Source of the DNA: Siphonodentalium dalli
Lineage: Eukaryota; Mollusca; Scaphopoda; Gadilida; Siphonodentaliidae
Direction of reading: 5' to 3'
DNA length: 64,000 nucleotides
NCBI GenBank assembly: GCA_032622095.1
Contig: CP136068.1
Span: 118,343,509 to 118,407,508, forward strand
In this document: positions 46,874-58,640 of the stretch, piece by piece
Layout of the letters: each line of letters opens with the position of its first letter
Position numbering within the stretch: position 1 is the first letter of the stretch
Program-made: the position numbers and the translations under genes
The notes under the pieces: model-generated
The model's database searches: none
The model's input: only the letters and a program-made list of their open reading frames with translations
What the model was told of the DNA's origin: nothing

Positions 46874-47669
46874 TATGGAAGCGTATTGGTGCCATTTGGA
46901 GAAAAACAAATTGGCCCAGTAAGTGCTAATTAGCACATACGTATCAGCTAATTAACTGATAATAACAGCTAATTAGCACATAGTAAGTGCTAATTAGCAC
47001 ATACATATCAGCTAATTAGCTGATAATAACAGCTAATTAGCTGATACTATCAGCTAATTAGCGCATGCGTATCAACTAATTAGCACATGCATATCAGCTA
47101 ATTAGCACATACGTATCATCTAAATAGCTGATAACAACAGCTAATTAGCTGATGACAACAGCTAATTAGCTGATAACAACAGCTAATTAGCTGATAACAA
47201 CAGCTAATTAGCACATAGTAAGTGCTAATTAGCACATACTCATCAGCTAATTAGCTGATACGTATGCGCTAATTAGCTGATAGTATCAGCTAATTAGCTG
47301 TTATTATCAGCTAATTAGCTGATGAGTAAGTGCTAATTAGCACGTACTATGTGCTAATTAGCTGTTGTTATCAGCTAATTAGCTGTTGTTATCAGCTAAT
47401 TAGCTGTTGTTATCAGCTAATTAGCTGATACGTATGTGCTAATTAGCTTATATGCATGTGCTAATTAGTTGATACGTATGCGCTAATTAGCTGATAGTAT
47501 CAGCTAATTAGCTGTTATTATCAGCTAATTAGCTGATATATATGTGCTAATTAGCACTTACTATGTGCTAATTAGCTGTTATTATCAGCTAATTAGCTGA
47601 TACGTATGTGCTAATTAGCACTTACTGGGCCAATTTTTTTTTTCAAAATGGCACCAAAACGCTTCCATA
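46874..47669. mobile_element. Foldback element made of AGCTAATTAGCT satellite
   Basis: Outer inverted repeats of about 48 bases (TATGGAAGCG, TTGGTGCCATTT and TTGGCCCAGTAAGTGC at 46874-46921, mirrored at 47622-47669) enclose about 700 bases of tandem units of 20-22 bases. The units combine the self-palindrome AGCTAATTAGCT with spacers such as GATAACAAC, GATACGTAT and GCACATA. The two halves mirror each other around 47270. Units with GCTAATTAGCAC mark both edges. There is no coding capacity and no clear target-site duplication. The tract can pair within a unit, between neighbouring units and across the halves. Confidence 0.9.
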
Positions 47670-47977
47670 GGAAGTAACTAATTCAATCGGGGAAAGCTGA
47701 GTGTTTAATAGTATTTAGACCATAACATCGCGGACGCGTCACGAAAAGTCCTCTAAAATCCGAGTTGAGCTTTCTGAGTTTCACAATTTTTTTCCATAAA
47801 AAAAACTAACTTCTCAATTTTTCTCAATCATGGGAATAATGGGATGCTGTATCAATTTTTCAGCCGAAACATACAAAATGTACTCAATATTGTTCAATAC
47901 ACATTTCTCGAACCAGAGATACCAATTCAAATGGGGGATTAAAATGAATATCGCAGATATGGATCGACTCGGCGCAT

Positions 47978-48068
47978 ATAATTGATAGAACAAACCACTA
48001 TTATGATGATCGTGTCGTTGTTTGTTTAAAATACTTATCAATTGATATATACCCGTTCCCTCATTAAA
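47978..48068 (+). repeat. Short dispersed repeat, copy 2
   Basis: Same orientation as 3295-3398: ATTGATAGAACAAACCAC, ATGATGATCGTGTCG and CCGTTCCCTCATTAAA with about five differences. It is followed at once by a TTTTACAATAAGTTATTAG tandem. Confidence 0.65.
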
Positions 48069-48069
48069 T

Positions 48070-48200
48070 TAATAAGTTAATTACGGTTTTAGTAGTTTTA
48101 CAATAAGTTATTAGTTTTACAAGGTCTCTTAATTTTACAATAAGTTATTAGTTTTACAATAACTTATTAATTTTACAATAAGGTCTATTAGTTTGATAAC
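48070..48200 (+). repeat. TTTTACAATAAGTTATTAG minisatellite
   Basis: About six degenerate units of roughly 20 bases, AT-only apart from occasional G and C. Confidence 0.8.
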
Positions 48201-49280
48201 GATAATCATTGGTCGTGGGAAATCGTATATTGGTTTGAAATATGTCTATTGATTAAGAAAATATGGCTATTGAAACGGAATGTACGTTTATTGAATACGT
48301 CATAGTTGTACTAATTGTCTGTTATTAGATATTAGTTAAACAATGAATACTATTAAAGCCACATGGCGGTATGCGCTCCAAAATACACAAAATAATATTC
48401 GCTTTTGAAATTTTCCCGGTATCAAAAAGGTAGATAAATACCCAAACTACCTTTCTACGACCATTATATGTCCCATAAAGTCGCATTCGAGTCATGAAAA
48501 TTACAACCAAATCGTACTGTTTGGGTCCCGAAATTTGTTTCCAATCTGCCATTTTGGATGATGCAATTAGCCACCGACTACAGCCGAGGATTTCCGGGTG
48601 TATTCGTAAATAAGCTTCCCCAGCATCTTATAATTTCCGGTACGCGATAAAGGGGTTTAAATTTGATCGTATGTGTCCCTGTGAGAAAAATGGTCTCTGT
48701 TGACAAGAATTTAACGGTAGGGCCGTCATCCTGAATTTATCCGAGACGTGGCGATGGTGCGATTGGGGGGAGGGAGTTCAGAAAGGAACATAATATTACT
48801 TATACATGTATAATAAGTAATTATGTTGAGATGCATTTGTATTTAAATTTCAATCCAACATCATATCATTATCGTAGTAAATTGCATGATTTTCAGTATA
48901 TGCTGAATATATTTCTTATAGAATATAGGAATGGGTCGCCAAGTATTAGATCATGTCATGAATTTATACTCTGGCTACCGTAGATATCATATTCAACCAG
49001 TTAAATATATGGGAACGTTTTAATGTTCTGACGGAGAACATTATAGCATTGGAAAAACCACTCAGTGACTATATACATTTATTTATTACATGTTCCTTCA
49101 TAATATATTTCACAATAGGGGGATGTTACTCTCCAGATTGCATGTTTTGTTTGTGACTTTTGTGAGTCGACATCGACTCAACAAAGTGACATATTTCATG
49201 CAACATCGAGTTGGGATCTTCGTGAACTACGTACACAACGGAATACACTATTTACTGAGGAACGATATTAACTAAGAATA
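48200..49280. other. Intergenic DNA, no supported gene
   Basis: Nothing recognised on either strand. Confidence 0.45.
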
Positions 49281-49282
49281 TA

Positions 49283-49790
49283 TTAGCTGCACCTGGCTGC
49301 ACTGGTTTTTAAAAAATATTTATAAATTTCACATTACTTGAACTGGTGTAAAATTATCTCTACGGGTGTAGACAGGGTAGAGATTCATGATATAATCTAG
49401 CTAAGTATATCTATGCATATAGTTTTTCATAATTTATGTAGATCGGTCCATTGCATGTTTATATGTTGAAATCAACTGTAGACAAGATAGACAGGCGGGG
49501 ATAGTGTGTACACACGCACGTAGCATTGGAACTGTGTTAGTTATCTACTTGGATTAACTATTTTAAATATATTTTTTTAACACACGGAAAACATTTTGAA
49601 TATATTGTTTTAACACACTTATTAAAAATTAAATTTCAATATTAGCTGCACTAGTTTAAAAAATAATATTTATAAACTTCCCTATCTGAACATGATCAAT
49701 TTCACATTACTTGAACTGTTGTAGAACTATATCTACGGGCGTAGCAGGGTAAAGATTCATGATATGTTCTAGCTATATATATGTATCTTG
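49283..49790 (+). repeat. Diverged direct duplication, period about 358 bp
   Basis: TTAGCTGCAC, TTTCACATTACTTGAACTG, ATCTCTACGGG and GATTCATGATAT occur in order at 49283-49410 and again at 49640-49770, with an extra 25 bases in the second copy. Confidence 0.65.
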
Positions 49791-49794
49791 TATC

Positions 49795-50388
49795 TTGTAT
49801 GCAAGTAGAAGATGTGAGCTTTGTGTTCCGCACTGCTGTATAATTTGAAAGTTGTGTCGTGGGAACGGTGTGTAAATAATGTAGACACATTTTGAGGAAA
49901 AATAATTTAAAACAAATGTAATCCTTTTCTACTACTGAAATCGATGGCGAAGACGCTGTTTTGGTGTTATTTTTCATGTCTATTTTCTAACTATTCTAAT
50001 ATCAAATGGGGTAACAGGTGTGATATGGCCATGTTGGGACAGACATTCTACATAGGCTTACGACTAAGCATTGTTTGTGTATATTTCATTTTATTACTAA
50101 CTTGGCGATAGTTGGTGCACCTAAAGCCACCTATCACAGAAAATCAGCATTTTTCAATACCAATTATTGTCATCATGGATGCCATTTTGAATAGAACATT
50201 TTGCTCTAAGCGGATTTATCTGAATTTGGATATGTTATAGAGGATATGATTATTATTCCTCTTCAAAATGGAATAAAAACCAACTTAGTCCAAATATTTT
50301 CTAGGTCAAAACTATTATCGACGAGACTATATTTGTCTTTTCAGCATTTACCCTGACCTGGAGGTCTTACATGTTTGCCTTTTTTCCC
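49795..50388. other. Intergenic DNA, nothing recognised
   Basis: No supported signal. Confidence 0.4.
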
Positions 50389-50389
50389 A

Positions 50390-50781
50390 CATTTCGTCTT
50401 GTGACTCTTTGACTCGAGCTCAGATTGATCAGATATCGATTGTTGAAGTTTGTTATTTCTCGAGATGTGTAATAATATGTGGCCCAGAAACACGTGGTCA
50501 AACGGAAGGTCTCGGACAAAATTGCGGATGAAGATGGATAACTCTGAAGTCAAGTGGTAATACGGTAAATATGTGCGATACTGTAGTGATAATACAGCCA
50601 TATTGGATTGAAAAAAATGTTGATAAACAACAAGTTTTGGGAAATTTGATACTATATTTGACAGTGATTACCATTATGTTGTTGCAATACATCGATTCTG
50701 ATAACTAAAGCGTATTTTGAAGAAATGTTGTTGCTGTTGTATCTTGATGGTATGGGGACCGTCTGATCGGATTGAGTACCT
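50390..50781. mobile_element. Diverged relative of the TTAA foldback MITE, right end preserved
   Basis: The right end reads GGATTGAGTACCT followed by TTAA (50782-50785), as at 6125. An inner block (GAGCTCAGATTGATCAGATA, then GGCCCAGAA) matches 5748-5825. The left terminus is not recognisable, so the copy is truncated or decayed. Confidence 0.65.
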
Positions 50782-50789
50782 TTAAAAAG

Positions 50790-52190
50790 AACTACGGAAT
50801 TTAACTAACTGCAGTTCATCGACACACTTAACTGAAAATTATTGCCTACAAAATTGCGATTAGAGTATATTTGAGAAAATACATTTTATATCAGGTTTTC
50901 CAGCTTTTGAGTATTGGACATTTTTTAAGTGATGGCCATTTGAGTTTACAAATTTGACGGAAATTATCAAATTATGCGGCTTATGGACAAATTATGGTCA
51001 GGATGTACAATTTTCACACTATATACTGGTTGGATAATCAGACAATTAGAACAATTTGAACCTATTTTAGTCTGACATTTTCAACTAAGGTTGTGTCTGG
51101 TATGATATTTCGAACTATTTCGTTGGGGGTATGCCACATAAACATCCCACTGCCATATCCATGTAAGTTCACGAGATAGATAGATAGATAGATCTGGATG
51201 AATTGCCCGACTACGAGAAGAGATTAGATTCGGATTTATATCCCGGTATGTTAGTGGTTATATAGATGAGGCATAAGTATTTACCTTTTGTTGCGAAGGT
51301 TTGTATCGTACTAATCATTGCATTTGTTCACTTGATAGACCCCTGATGATAATAGCTAGATTGGTCCCCCTGTTGAACGGTTTGATCGATGTTGGGCGAT
51401 GTCTTTGATGACAAATTCATGTAACATGAAGTGCCTTCATTGAAATATGGTATATATTGACTGTGTCGACAATAATTATGACCTTGTTTTATACTCATAA
51501 TCGTATCTTATCGTTTCGCCATGTGGGATCTCAATACAAACCCAATTCGGATACGGCTAAATGGATATTCGGAACGATAGCATGCACACTCGTGTGATCA
51601 AAGTCTTATAAGTATACGTTATCTTTCATTCGTCTATTTGATTGCGCAAATTTGACTGATGAGATGGATCTCAATTAATTCAAGGAATCCATGCATAATA
51701 GATTGTATACATGATTACATGATTCTAAAATGTTATGAATTCATATTTCAAATGAGATAAGTAAGTCCGCGATAGTGGTTCCAACATATCGCGTTCATAT
51801 TGAGAATGACACGGGTTTTTAAAACTCTGTTCAATTCTATGCTTCACTGACATTTCCAGCTATATACCGGCGAATGGTCGGCAGTGTGAAAGGCCATGTG
51901 TTATACTCGCGAATAAATTTTCTCTAACATTTGAGAGAGAGAGAGAGAGAGCAAAAGCAAAAACATCATTGAAAAAATTCGTAAAAAATTGTTAAATGGC
52001 TAGATCTGGGATAACTGATTGACAACGGGTGGGCAAATATTCCAATTCAGTCCGCTTTGGTGACACCATCCCAGTAGTGTTTTGTTCTCGTGTTCTTAAT
52101 TAACCTTCTGCTATTTAACTAACGATGAATATCAGATAATTATATATGTCTAAATATTTGTTTTAAAAATACCGGTATACAGGTATTCTG
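50790..52190. other. AT-rich intergenic DNA with small simple repeats
   Basis: It holds a fragment of the AACTAAGGTTGTGTC repeat at 51050-51130, a TAGA tract at 51174-51192 and a GA tract near 51936-51952. No gene is supported. Confidence 0.5.
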
Positions 52191-52260
52191 AGCCACTCAC
52201 AGCCACTACAATGTCTAACACGGTTGCGTGTAAGGTGCCCATTGTATTTCATGTACACCA

Positions 52261-53301
52261 TGGTGAGAAACTGTAAACATTACTTATTTCCACTAACTTA
52301 TAGGGCAATGGACCTGATTGAATAAATTCTCGACCTGTGTGACAGTTCGTTTCTAAATTAGGATTATGGAGGGTATTGATGTGCTACCAGCAGAAATGCG
52401 CCAGAAAATTTACAAGGTCTTAATTAAAATGTTAACAATAGATCAAGATATCAAAAGATATATACGTCAAATGGTTTCTAAGAAAAGAGAAAATATTAAT
52501 AAAGTTAATATTGGAATGCCATTTTGCTGTGATTGAAATCTTTGATTAAGAGATCAGAATTTGAAACATATTTATTACTGGCTATATGGGGTGAACTGTT
52601 TTCGGATTGCGGGATATTTTGGAGTATTGCTAAAACGATATCAGGAGATTCGTGAACTTATTGGAGGTAACTTTTTCCGATTTGCTGAATACAAGGCCAT
52701 GTTTTTCAATGAAAGAAGTTTGATATTCGAAGAAGTAACATCAATATACAAATGAGCAGCGTGAATTTCATTACTTATTCCTTATTAAAAAAAATTGGAA
52801 AAATGTGTCAAATGACCATGGCAACGTCTTAAGTAGGGCGAGACCAAAGTTCCTATGAAAAATAATTCTGGAAAAAAGTTCAAATAAATGGCCACCTCGG
52901 CCCAAATTTTTTGGCCGAGGTGGCCATTTATTACCCCGCACTTGTTTCAGACTATTTCCGTTTATTTTCGGACTTTGCCTATTTTCGAGGCATTTTTGAA
53001 AAAAATTCCTGAATTTTTTTTCACAGGAAATTTTGTCTCGCCCTACTTAAGACGTTGCCATGGTCATTTGCCACATTTTCCCAAATTTTTGAATAAGGAA
53101 TAAGAAATAAGTAACGAAATTCACGCTGCTATACAAATGTATGGTTACATCATTCACCCAAAAGCGTGTGAAATTTTCACAACTGAAAAGATGCTTAATG
53201 ATCAAGTAATTTTGGATTACATTGTAAGTACAACTAAAACTATATCAGAATTGGATAGTGAACTCATTTGGGACATTCTGAATAATTTGGAATTATGGTG
53301 A
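52261..53301 (+). pseudogene. Decayed small ORF of unknown family, split by a MITE
   Basis: An ATG at 52366 opens 56 codons (MEGIDVLPAEMRQKIYKVLI..., then basic) to TGA at 52534. After a second TGA at 52543 the same frame is open from 52546 to 52755 (includes RIAGYFGVLLKRY and FNERSLIFEEV). A MITE follows. From 53137 a further ORF of 54 codons (MYGYIIHPKACEIF...) runs to 53299. Taking out the MITE and one flank copy leaves a one-base frame mismatch. The 100 bases before the ATG (from GGTGAGAAACTGTA) are shared with the ORF at 54208. Composition suggests a real helical protein once, but no domain is recognised. Confidence 0.45.
52755..53129. mobile_element. Foldback MITE with 10-bp flanking repeats, Mutator-like
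   Basis: Inverted arms of about 92 bases start GCAGCGTGAATTTC at the left (52756) and end GAAATTCACGCTGC at the right (53129). They share ACCATGGCAACGTCTTAAG and TAGGGCGAGAC. TATACAAATG flanks both sides (52745-52754 and 53130-53139), a 10-bp duplication in the range of Mutator-like elements. A second, internal palindrome (AAATGGCCACCTCGGCC and its mirror) lies at 52885-52935. No coding capacity is present. Confidence 0.85.
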
Positions 53302-53309
53302 TGATACTC

Positions 53310-54095
53310 TGAAAAATAAAAAAGCTGATTCTGAACAACGCACCAGAGGTGACAGATCATTTTGATGAACATAATAAAACAGACACAAATTGTACTACTG
53401 TTGACATGTAAGAAGTTGATAAAACGTCTGGATTGTGTTTTAAATTATCTTGTCTTAAATATTTCGCGTTATTCCTTAAATAATAAAGTGTAATTTACCT
53501 CAGTTCCTTCGCCTATAATCAATTTCCCAGTTACGTCAGATAAACGCTCTTTATCCCAAGTAATATGTTAAAAATAGCATACCATAGGAATTTTGTCCGT
53601 GGGTGATTTAACCCCACACTAGTTTACTAGACACCTGTATTTCATAAGAAACACGGTGTTGCATAGACATATGACCACTCCATATAAAAATATATGCCAG
53701 AATTGGTTGCCAATTAAAATCCATGAAATACACTTTTGATACATCAGGGTGCCACTTCACTACACTGTCTCTATTCAATTACGTAAACATAGCGTATAGT
53801 TCCTCTCCCACTAGCTTTCTCTGTAAATGTTGAGATTGAATTCCGATAAATTACATCGAACTGGGTATACCTTGATCCCGTATGGTGATTCATAACCCAT
53901 TAAAGGCGATGCGTTTGAAAATATACAGAGCATCATTACCAGGAGTCACTGATACGTATAATATAACCAATATTTAGTCACCTGATCAAAAACCCCATTA
54001 TTGAATTAGTGCGTTTGATAGAGTTGGGATTTGACCATATAATGGTTATCAGTGAAGTAATGACAAAATCAGGCTTTTTAAACATGGGTTGCAAA
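53310..54095. other. Intergenic DNA, no supported gene
   Basis: It contains TTCCGATAAATTACATCGAA near 53840, a motif shared with the two units at 54.4-55.25 kb. Nothing else is recognised. Confidence 0.4.
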
Positions 54096-54102
54096 TTTTT
54101 CA

Positions 54103-54333
54103 CCATGGTGAGAAACTGTACTCTTATATTCGTTGACCTGTGAGGCAGCGATTTTCCTTGAATAAACAGTGTTACCTGAGTGACAGAGTGCTTGTACATT
54201 AGGAATCATGGATATTTCCAGCCGAAATGCAGCATATAATTTACTTATGTCCATTCCAAATAGACACACATGCCTTAATTTGTTACCAGACATGAGGAAC
54301 CCTCTGTTTCGTCAATATGCCCATCATATATAG
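54103..54333 (+). pseudogene. Small ORF sharing a leader with the 52.3 kb ORF
   Basis: GGTGAGAAACTGTA, CCTGTG, TTGAATAAA, GAGTGACAG and ACATTAGGA precede an ATG at 54208 in the same order and spacing as before 52366. The ORF (41 codons, TAG at 54331) begins MDISSRNAAYNLL and is otherwise dissimilar. This could be a repeated 5' region joined to a decayed body. It is too short to assign. Confidence 0.35.
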
Positions 54334-54353
54334 TGTATGACTATGTTATAGTA

Positions 54354-55265
54354 TCTCTATCTCTCCGTGTTTGGCTCTCTCTCTCCATATCTCTCTCGTT
54401 CTCTGTGTCTGACTAAAGTAACTAATGCTTTATTCTCAGCTAATTATTTGAAAATACACGTGCAAACAGTAAATACATAAAACAACCACCACACACCCAA
54501 TACAATACAACATCAACATCTCTGTCTGTCTATCTCTATTCCTCTCTCTATCTCTCTCTCTTTTGCCAGCTCGCTCCCATCTGATTGTTCATTTACATTC
54601 GCCATACATGAAAGAAATGTGCACAACTGATGATATAATAAGGCCATGGGTTCAAAGAGTTTGTAGAATATACCAAATGGTTATTTTTGGTATTCCGATA
54701 AATTACATCGAAATGTATTGTTTGGACTAAGATCCGCATGGCGACTGATAATTCCTTAAGGACGGCGCTTTTGATTAATAAAGAGCGTTCATTTTATTTT
54801 GGCGACGCTGACACGGAGAGCTGTAACTCGTAGCAAAGTACACAACATGTATTAAGGTAATATTATGCCAGCCGCGAGGAATCTCTTGCATTTCTCAGTC
54901 TGTCCCTCATATATCATTAATGGCTGTTTATGCTGTCGGTCTACCTATCTCTCTGCCTGACTAAAGTAAGTAAGTAATGCTTTATTCTCAGCTGAATATT
55001 TGAAAATGCACATGCAAACAAATAAATACAGACAATAATCACCACAAACACGCTCAATACAATATAACACCATTATCTCTGTCTGTCTCTCTCTTGGCAT
55101 CTGACTCCCATCTGATTGTTCATTTACATTCTCCATACCTGAAAGAAATGTGCCCAAATTATGATATAATAAGGCCGTGGATTCAAAGAGTTTGTAGAAA
55201 TGTACAAATGGTTATGTTTGCCATTCCGATAAATTTCATCGAAATGGGTTGGACGTGGACCCGCG
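54354..55265 (+). repeat. Tandem pair of a CT-rich 545-bp unit
   Basis: GACTAAAGTAA, AATGCTTTATTCTCAGCT, a CTCTGTCTGTCT tract, TGATTGTTCATTTACATTC, TGATATAATAAGGCC and TTCCGATAAATT occur in the same order from 54415 and from 54958. Minus-strand strings GAGAATAAAGCATTA with an ACTT tail look like retroelement 3' ends. A partial third unit (CAGTATGTCCCTCGTG) starts at about 55735 and runs into the big palindrome. Confidence 0.75.
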
Positions 55266-55269
55266 TATA

Positions 55270-55785
55270 TGGCTATTCATAATCCTTTAAAGACATATTA
55301 TGTACATGTTTGGGTGCGTGAAACTGATAAGTTAGTATTCAGGCGCTATGATAACTGGAATAATGTAACATTCTACTAACATCGCCGAAAATTTGAAGCA
55401 AATAGACCCTAGCACTCCATATTAAACATCGTCAGAACTACGCTCAATTGTAAATATGTATTACTCGATTCGGGACAAATCTATCGGCGATAAACTAGCG
55501 AAAACGATTTCGTTATCGAGAGTCACTTCATTTGATTAATATATAAGAATGACGATGTGTGTTGTCAATTTTAATATACTATTTGTAAAACATACTATAC
55601 TTTGAACAAGATTATTCTCCATTTGTATTCGATCACCATACCGGAGTGTTTTACATCAGTTTAAGGGCGCGCTGACATAGGTGGATAACTTTAATAGGCC
55701 ATATAAGTTAGACACGAGTAGCCCTCTTTTTTTCTCAGTATGTCCCTCGTGTATAATATATGGCTAAATACAGTCGACCTACCGC
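55270..55785. other. Flank before the large palindrome
   Basis: AT-rich sequence without a gene. The last 55 bases belong to the CT-rich unit. The palindrome's outer breakpoint falls in TCTATCTGTATC, a simple-sequence tract. Confidence 0.5.
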
Positions 55786-56284
55786 TCTATCTGTATCTTT
55801 CCATCAATCCATCATTCTCTCTCACGTGTGTTTGACGTTTGCTAAATGTGAGCATCGTTCAGTTACATCTATATGGAACATTGGGGTGATTTGTTGGCAC
55901 TAAACTAAATATAAGTCACGATTCAATATTCATCAGAAATCGGACCTGTGAAAATCAAATGTAAATTAATCATGCTGCATTGTATATGTAGCTACGGTAC
56001 TATTTTGTGACACTGTATATATACACACATATGTATTCGTTTAAACCTTCCTATGCTAGAGTAAATTAAAATTATGACCCAATTTCGAGGTGATAGTTTT
56101 GTTGATACGCCACGTTGCGCATATATAGTCCTTTCTTGAAATATAATACATATAATTATGTAAGAAATATATATCTTACTGGTATTTAAATTCACGTATA
56201 ACTATTTTTCGCTCAGTTTTGAATTCACGCACAACACATTCGCGCATCAGAGTTCTCGTAAAAGACATGATCTGAAGACAGTTT

Positions 56285-57310
56285 CAGTCCCTAATGTATA
56301 GTGGAGCAGCTGGACCAGAATTGGGCGTTATTTTTCGAGTTCAACCAAATGGAAGAGTAACAAACTGAATTATATGTAAAAATGTCCGTATTGATACATC
56401 GGATAACATGCCGGTGTTTCCTTTTCGTGTAGTGTTGTAGGATTTCTTAATTTGGGGTAAAATAGGCTTTTTCGTGAATCAAACCAGTGAAAAATGGAAT
56501 CCAGCTGCCTAAATAACATTCACATATATTTTGGATGCAAACACCACCACACAATATAGTTTGGAGATGTTCTCATTTTGTAGAAGAATTTTGGAGTATG
56601 TCAATGTTCTATAGGGTTCGTTTTTGTGGTAAAAATCGTTTTTTTGTGGAAAAAAATTAGATAATTCTGGAATCCACCAGAACAAGATATGCATCATTAA
56701 ATAATTCATTCCATTTTATAAAAAAAAATCCCAGTTTCAATGTTAAAAATTTAAGTGCTAGATGTAGGTAATACATTGACAAGGCGTTTTTTTGGAATAA
56801 GGCAGGTTCCATGGTTACCAGGGAAATCTGATTTGAATTAATAAAATCAGTGAAAACTGGAAGTATGTTGTCTGAGTTGCATCCCCTTATATTTCTATAT
56901 AGGCCAAACACATTTATTAGCGGGGACCGGAATCGGCACTTATTCGAATTGAATCAGGTGAAAGAGTAACAAGATTAGTTATGCATCAAAAGTTTCATAT
57001 TGCTACAGCAGATAGCATGCCGGTTTTGCCTTCTTGTAAAATGTTGAGCGATGTCTGATTTTGGGATAAAATAGACTTTTTCGTGAATCAAACCAGTGAA
57101 AAATGGAATCCAGCTAAATAACATTACGTTTATTATTGGATGGGAACGCAACTAAACAATAGAGGGTGGACATGTTCACATTTTGTGAGATAAATTTGGA
57201 GCGTGTCAGTGCTCTAGGGTTCGTTTTGGGGTAAAAACAGTTTTTTTTGTAAAAAATGAGAGAATTCGGGAATCAATCGCAACATGGTATGCATCATTAA
57301 TTATTATGCA
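56285..57310. repeat. Internal direct repeat in the left arm (mirrored at about 61945-62970)
   Basis: TTTTCGTGAATCAAACCAGT, AAAAATGGAATCCAGCT, TTCTCATTTTGTAG and AGGGTTCGTTTT occur in order at 56465-56640 and again, about 80% alike, at 57070-57240. Each is preceded by CATGCCGGT. This shows that the arm itself grew by an older duplication before it was inverted. Confidence 0.75.
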
Positions 57311-58137
57311 TGCCATTTATAAAATACAGCTTCGTTTGTCAACAATTCAGATGTAACTAATAGATAAAATAAAAGGCCGATCGGCCACAGTGTCCCCCGA
57401 ACCGGTGGCTTCATTTGGAGCGGAGGCTTCAGTTTGTAGAAGTATACTATATGGATAAGACACTTGTGCATTGTCTCATTACTGACATGCGTACAAATAA
57501 CCAAATCTTTTAAAAACTCGTAAAGAAAACATATAACCTCAAATTGGCACAAAATGAAGAAAATTACAAGAAAAATTGAATTTTTTAAGTCGAAAATCCC
57601 ATAACTCTGAGAAAAATCATCGAACTTGACCTGTATCTTGATATGACTGATCCACATAAAAACGGTATTTGCAATTAAAGGATCCAAACTTGAGATATCA
57701 TCCGGAAATCGAAAAAGTGAGAAATTTTCTGAGTAAAACAAGTCGAAAAAGGGCCACAACTCTCGCAAAAATGGGCGGACATACCCATATTCGAACTTGA
57801 CCTGTACATAGGGCTGATTAGACTGGTACCCCTGTCCCAACTCCAGCTACTCGCCCGTAGGGACAGGGATGGGCTAAACAGAAAGTGGAATTTTGAATTG
57901 TGTTTCCGGTTTGTGAGACATTGTTTAGAAAATAGAAAAGCACATTTCAACATCGGTACGTTTTTCTTACTTTAATAATACAAGACGCAAGTATATAACT
58001 TTGACAACTACTCAATCAAATTGAATAGAGTGTTTTTCACAGGAAACGACTAACCCCGATCAACGGCAATAAGTTAAATAGTGCGAAATCATGTTTTTGT
58101 AGCTTGGATATTTGGAAACTCTGATGTCAACAAACAC

Positions 58138-58640
58138 CCCCGGTAACCGGTTACATCAATTTTGTGTCGAAGTTTGCTGCCTCATGTCGCATTTTATTAA
58201 CTAAATTCGTCGGGGATATATTTACGCTCATGTTGATACCAAAATTAACACAAGGGGTCAATGTGATTTGCCTGGGTGCACCTTTTACCATAAATTGCCA
58301 AACTTGGCTATACCGTCCCATGCTCTGACAAGTTGGTCAGTCTGTACAACATACATTTAAGGGGTTTATTTACATTACTGATAAAACAGGTATCTTCTTC
58401 ACACATATTTGTCAATATAAGTTGATGACGATAGTTTTATTTGTTCCAAATAAGTTTCGTGAGGTACTAGTAATCACACCCCCCCCCCCCTCGTGCACGG
58501 TTACATCAACATTGAAGAAGTTTGCTGCCTCATGTCTGATTTTTTTATTTCGATGTTTCGGCTATATTATTGTGGTCATTTTAGTACCAAAATCATCTAT
58601 ATGAGGCAGATATATTTTGTTTGCGTGATGTCACTCATTT
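58138..58640. repeat. Second internal repeat in the left arm, with polyC (mirrored at about 60615-61115)
   Basis: CGGTTACATCAA, GAAGTTTGCTGCCTCATGTC and AGTACCAAAAT-like strings recur at 58150-58250 and 58500-58600. A C run at 58481-58490 differs in length from its mirror near 60763. Direct duplication, diverged. Confidence 0.65.
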
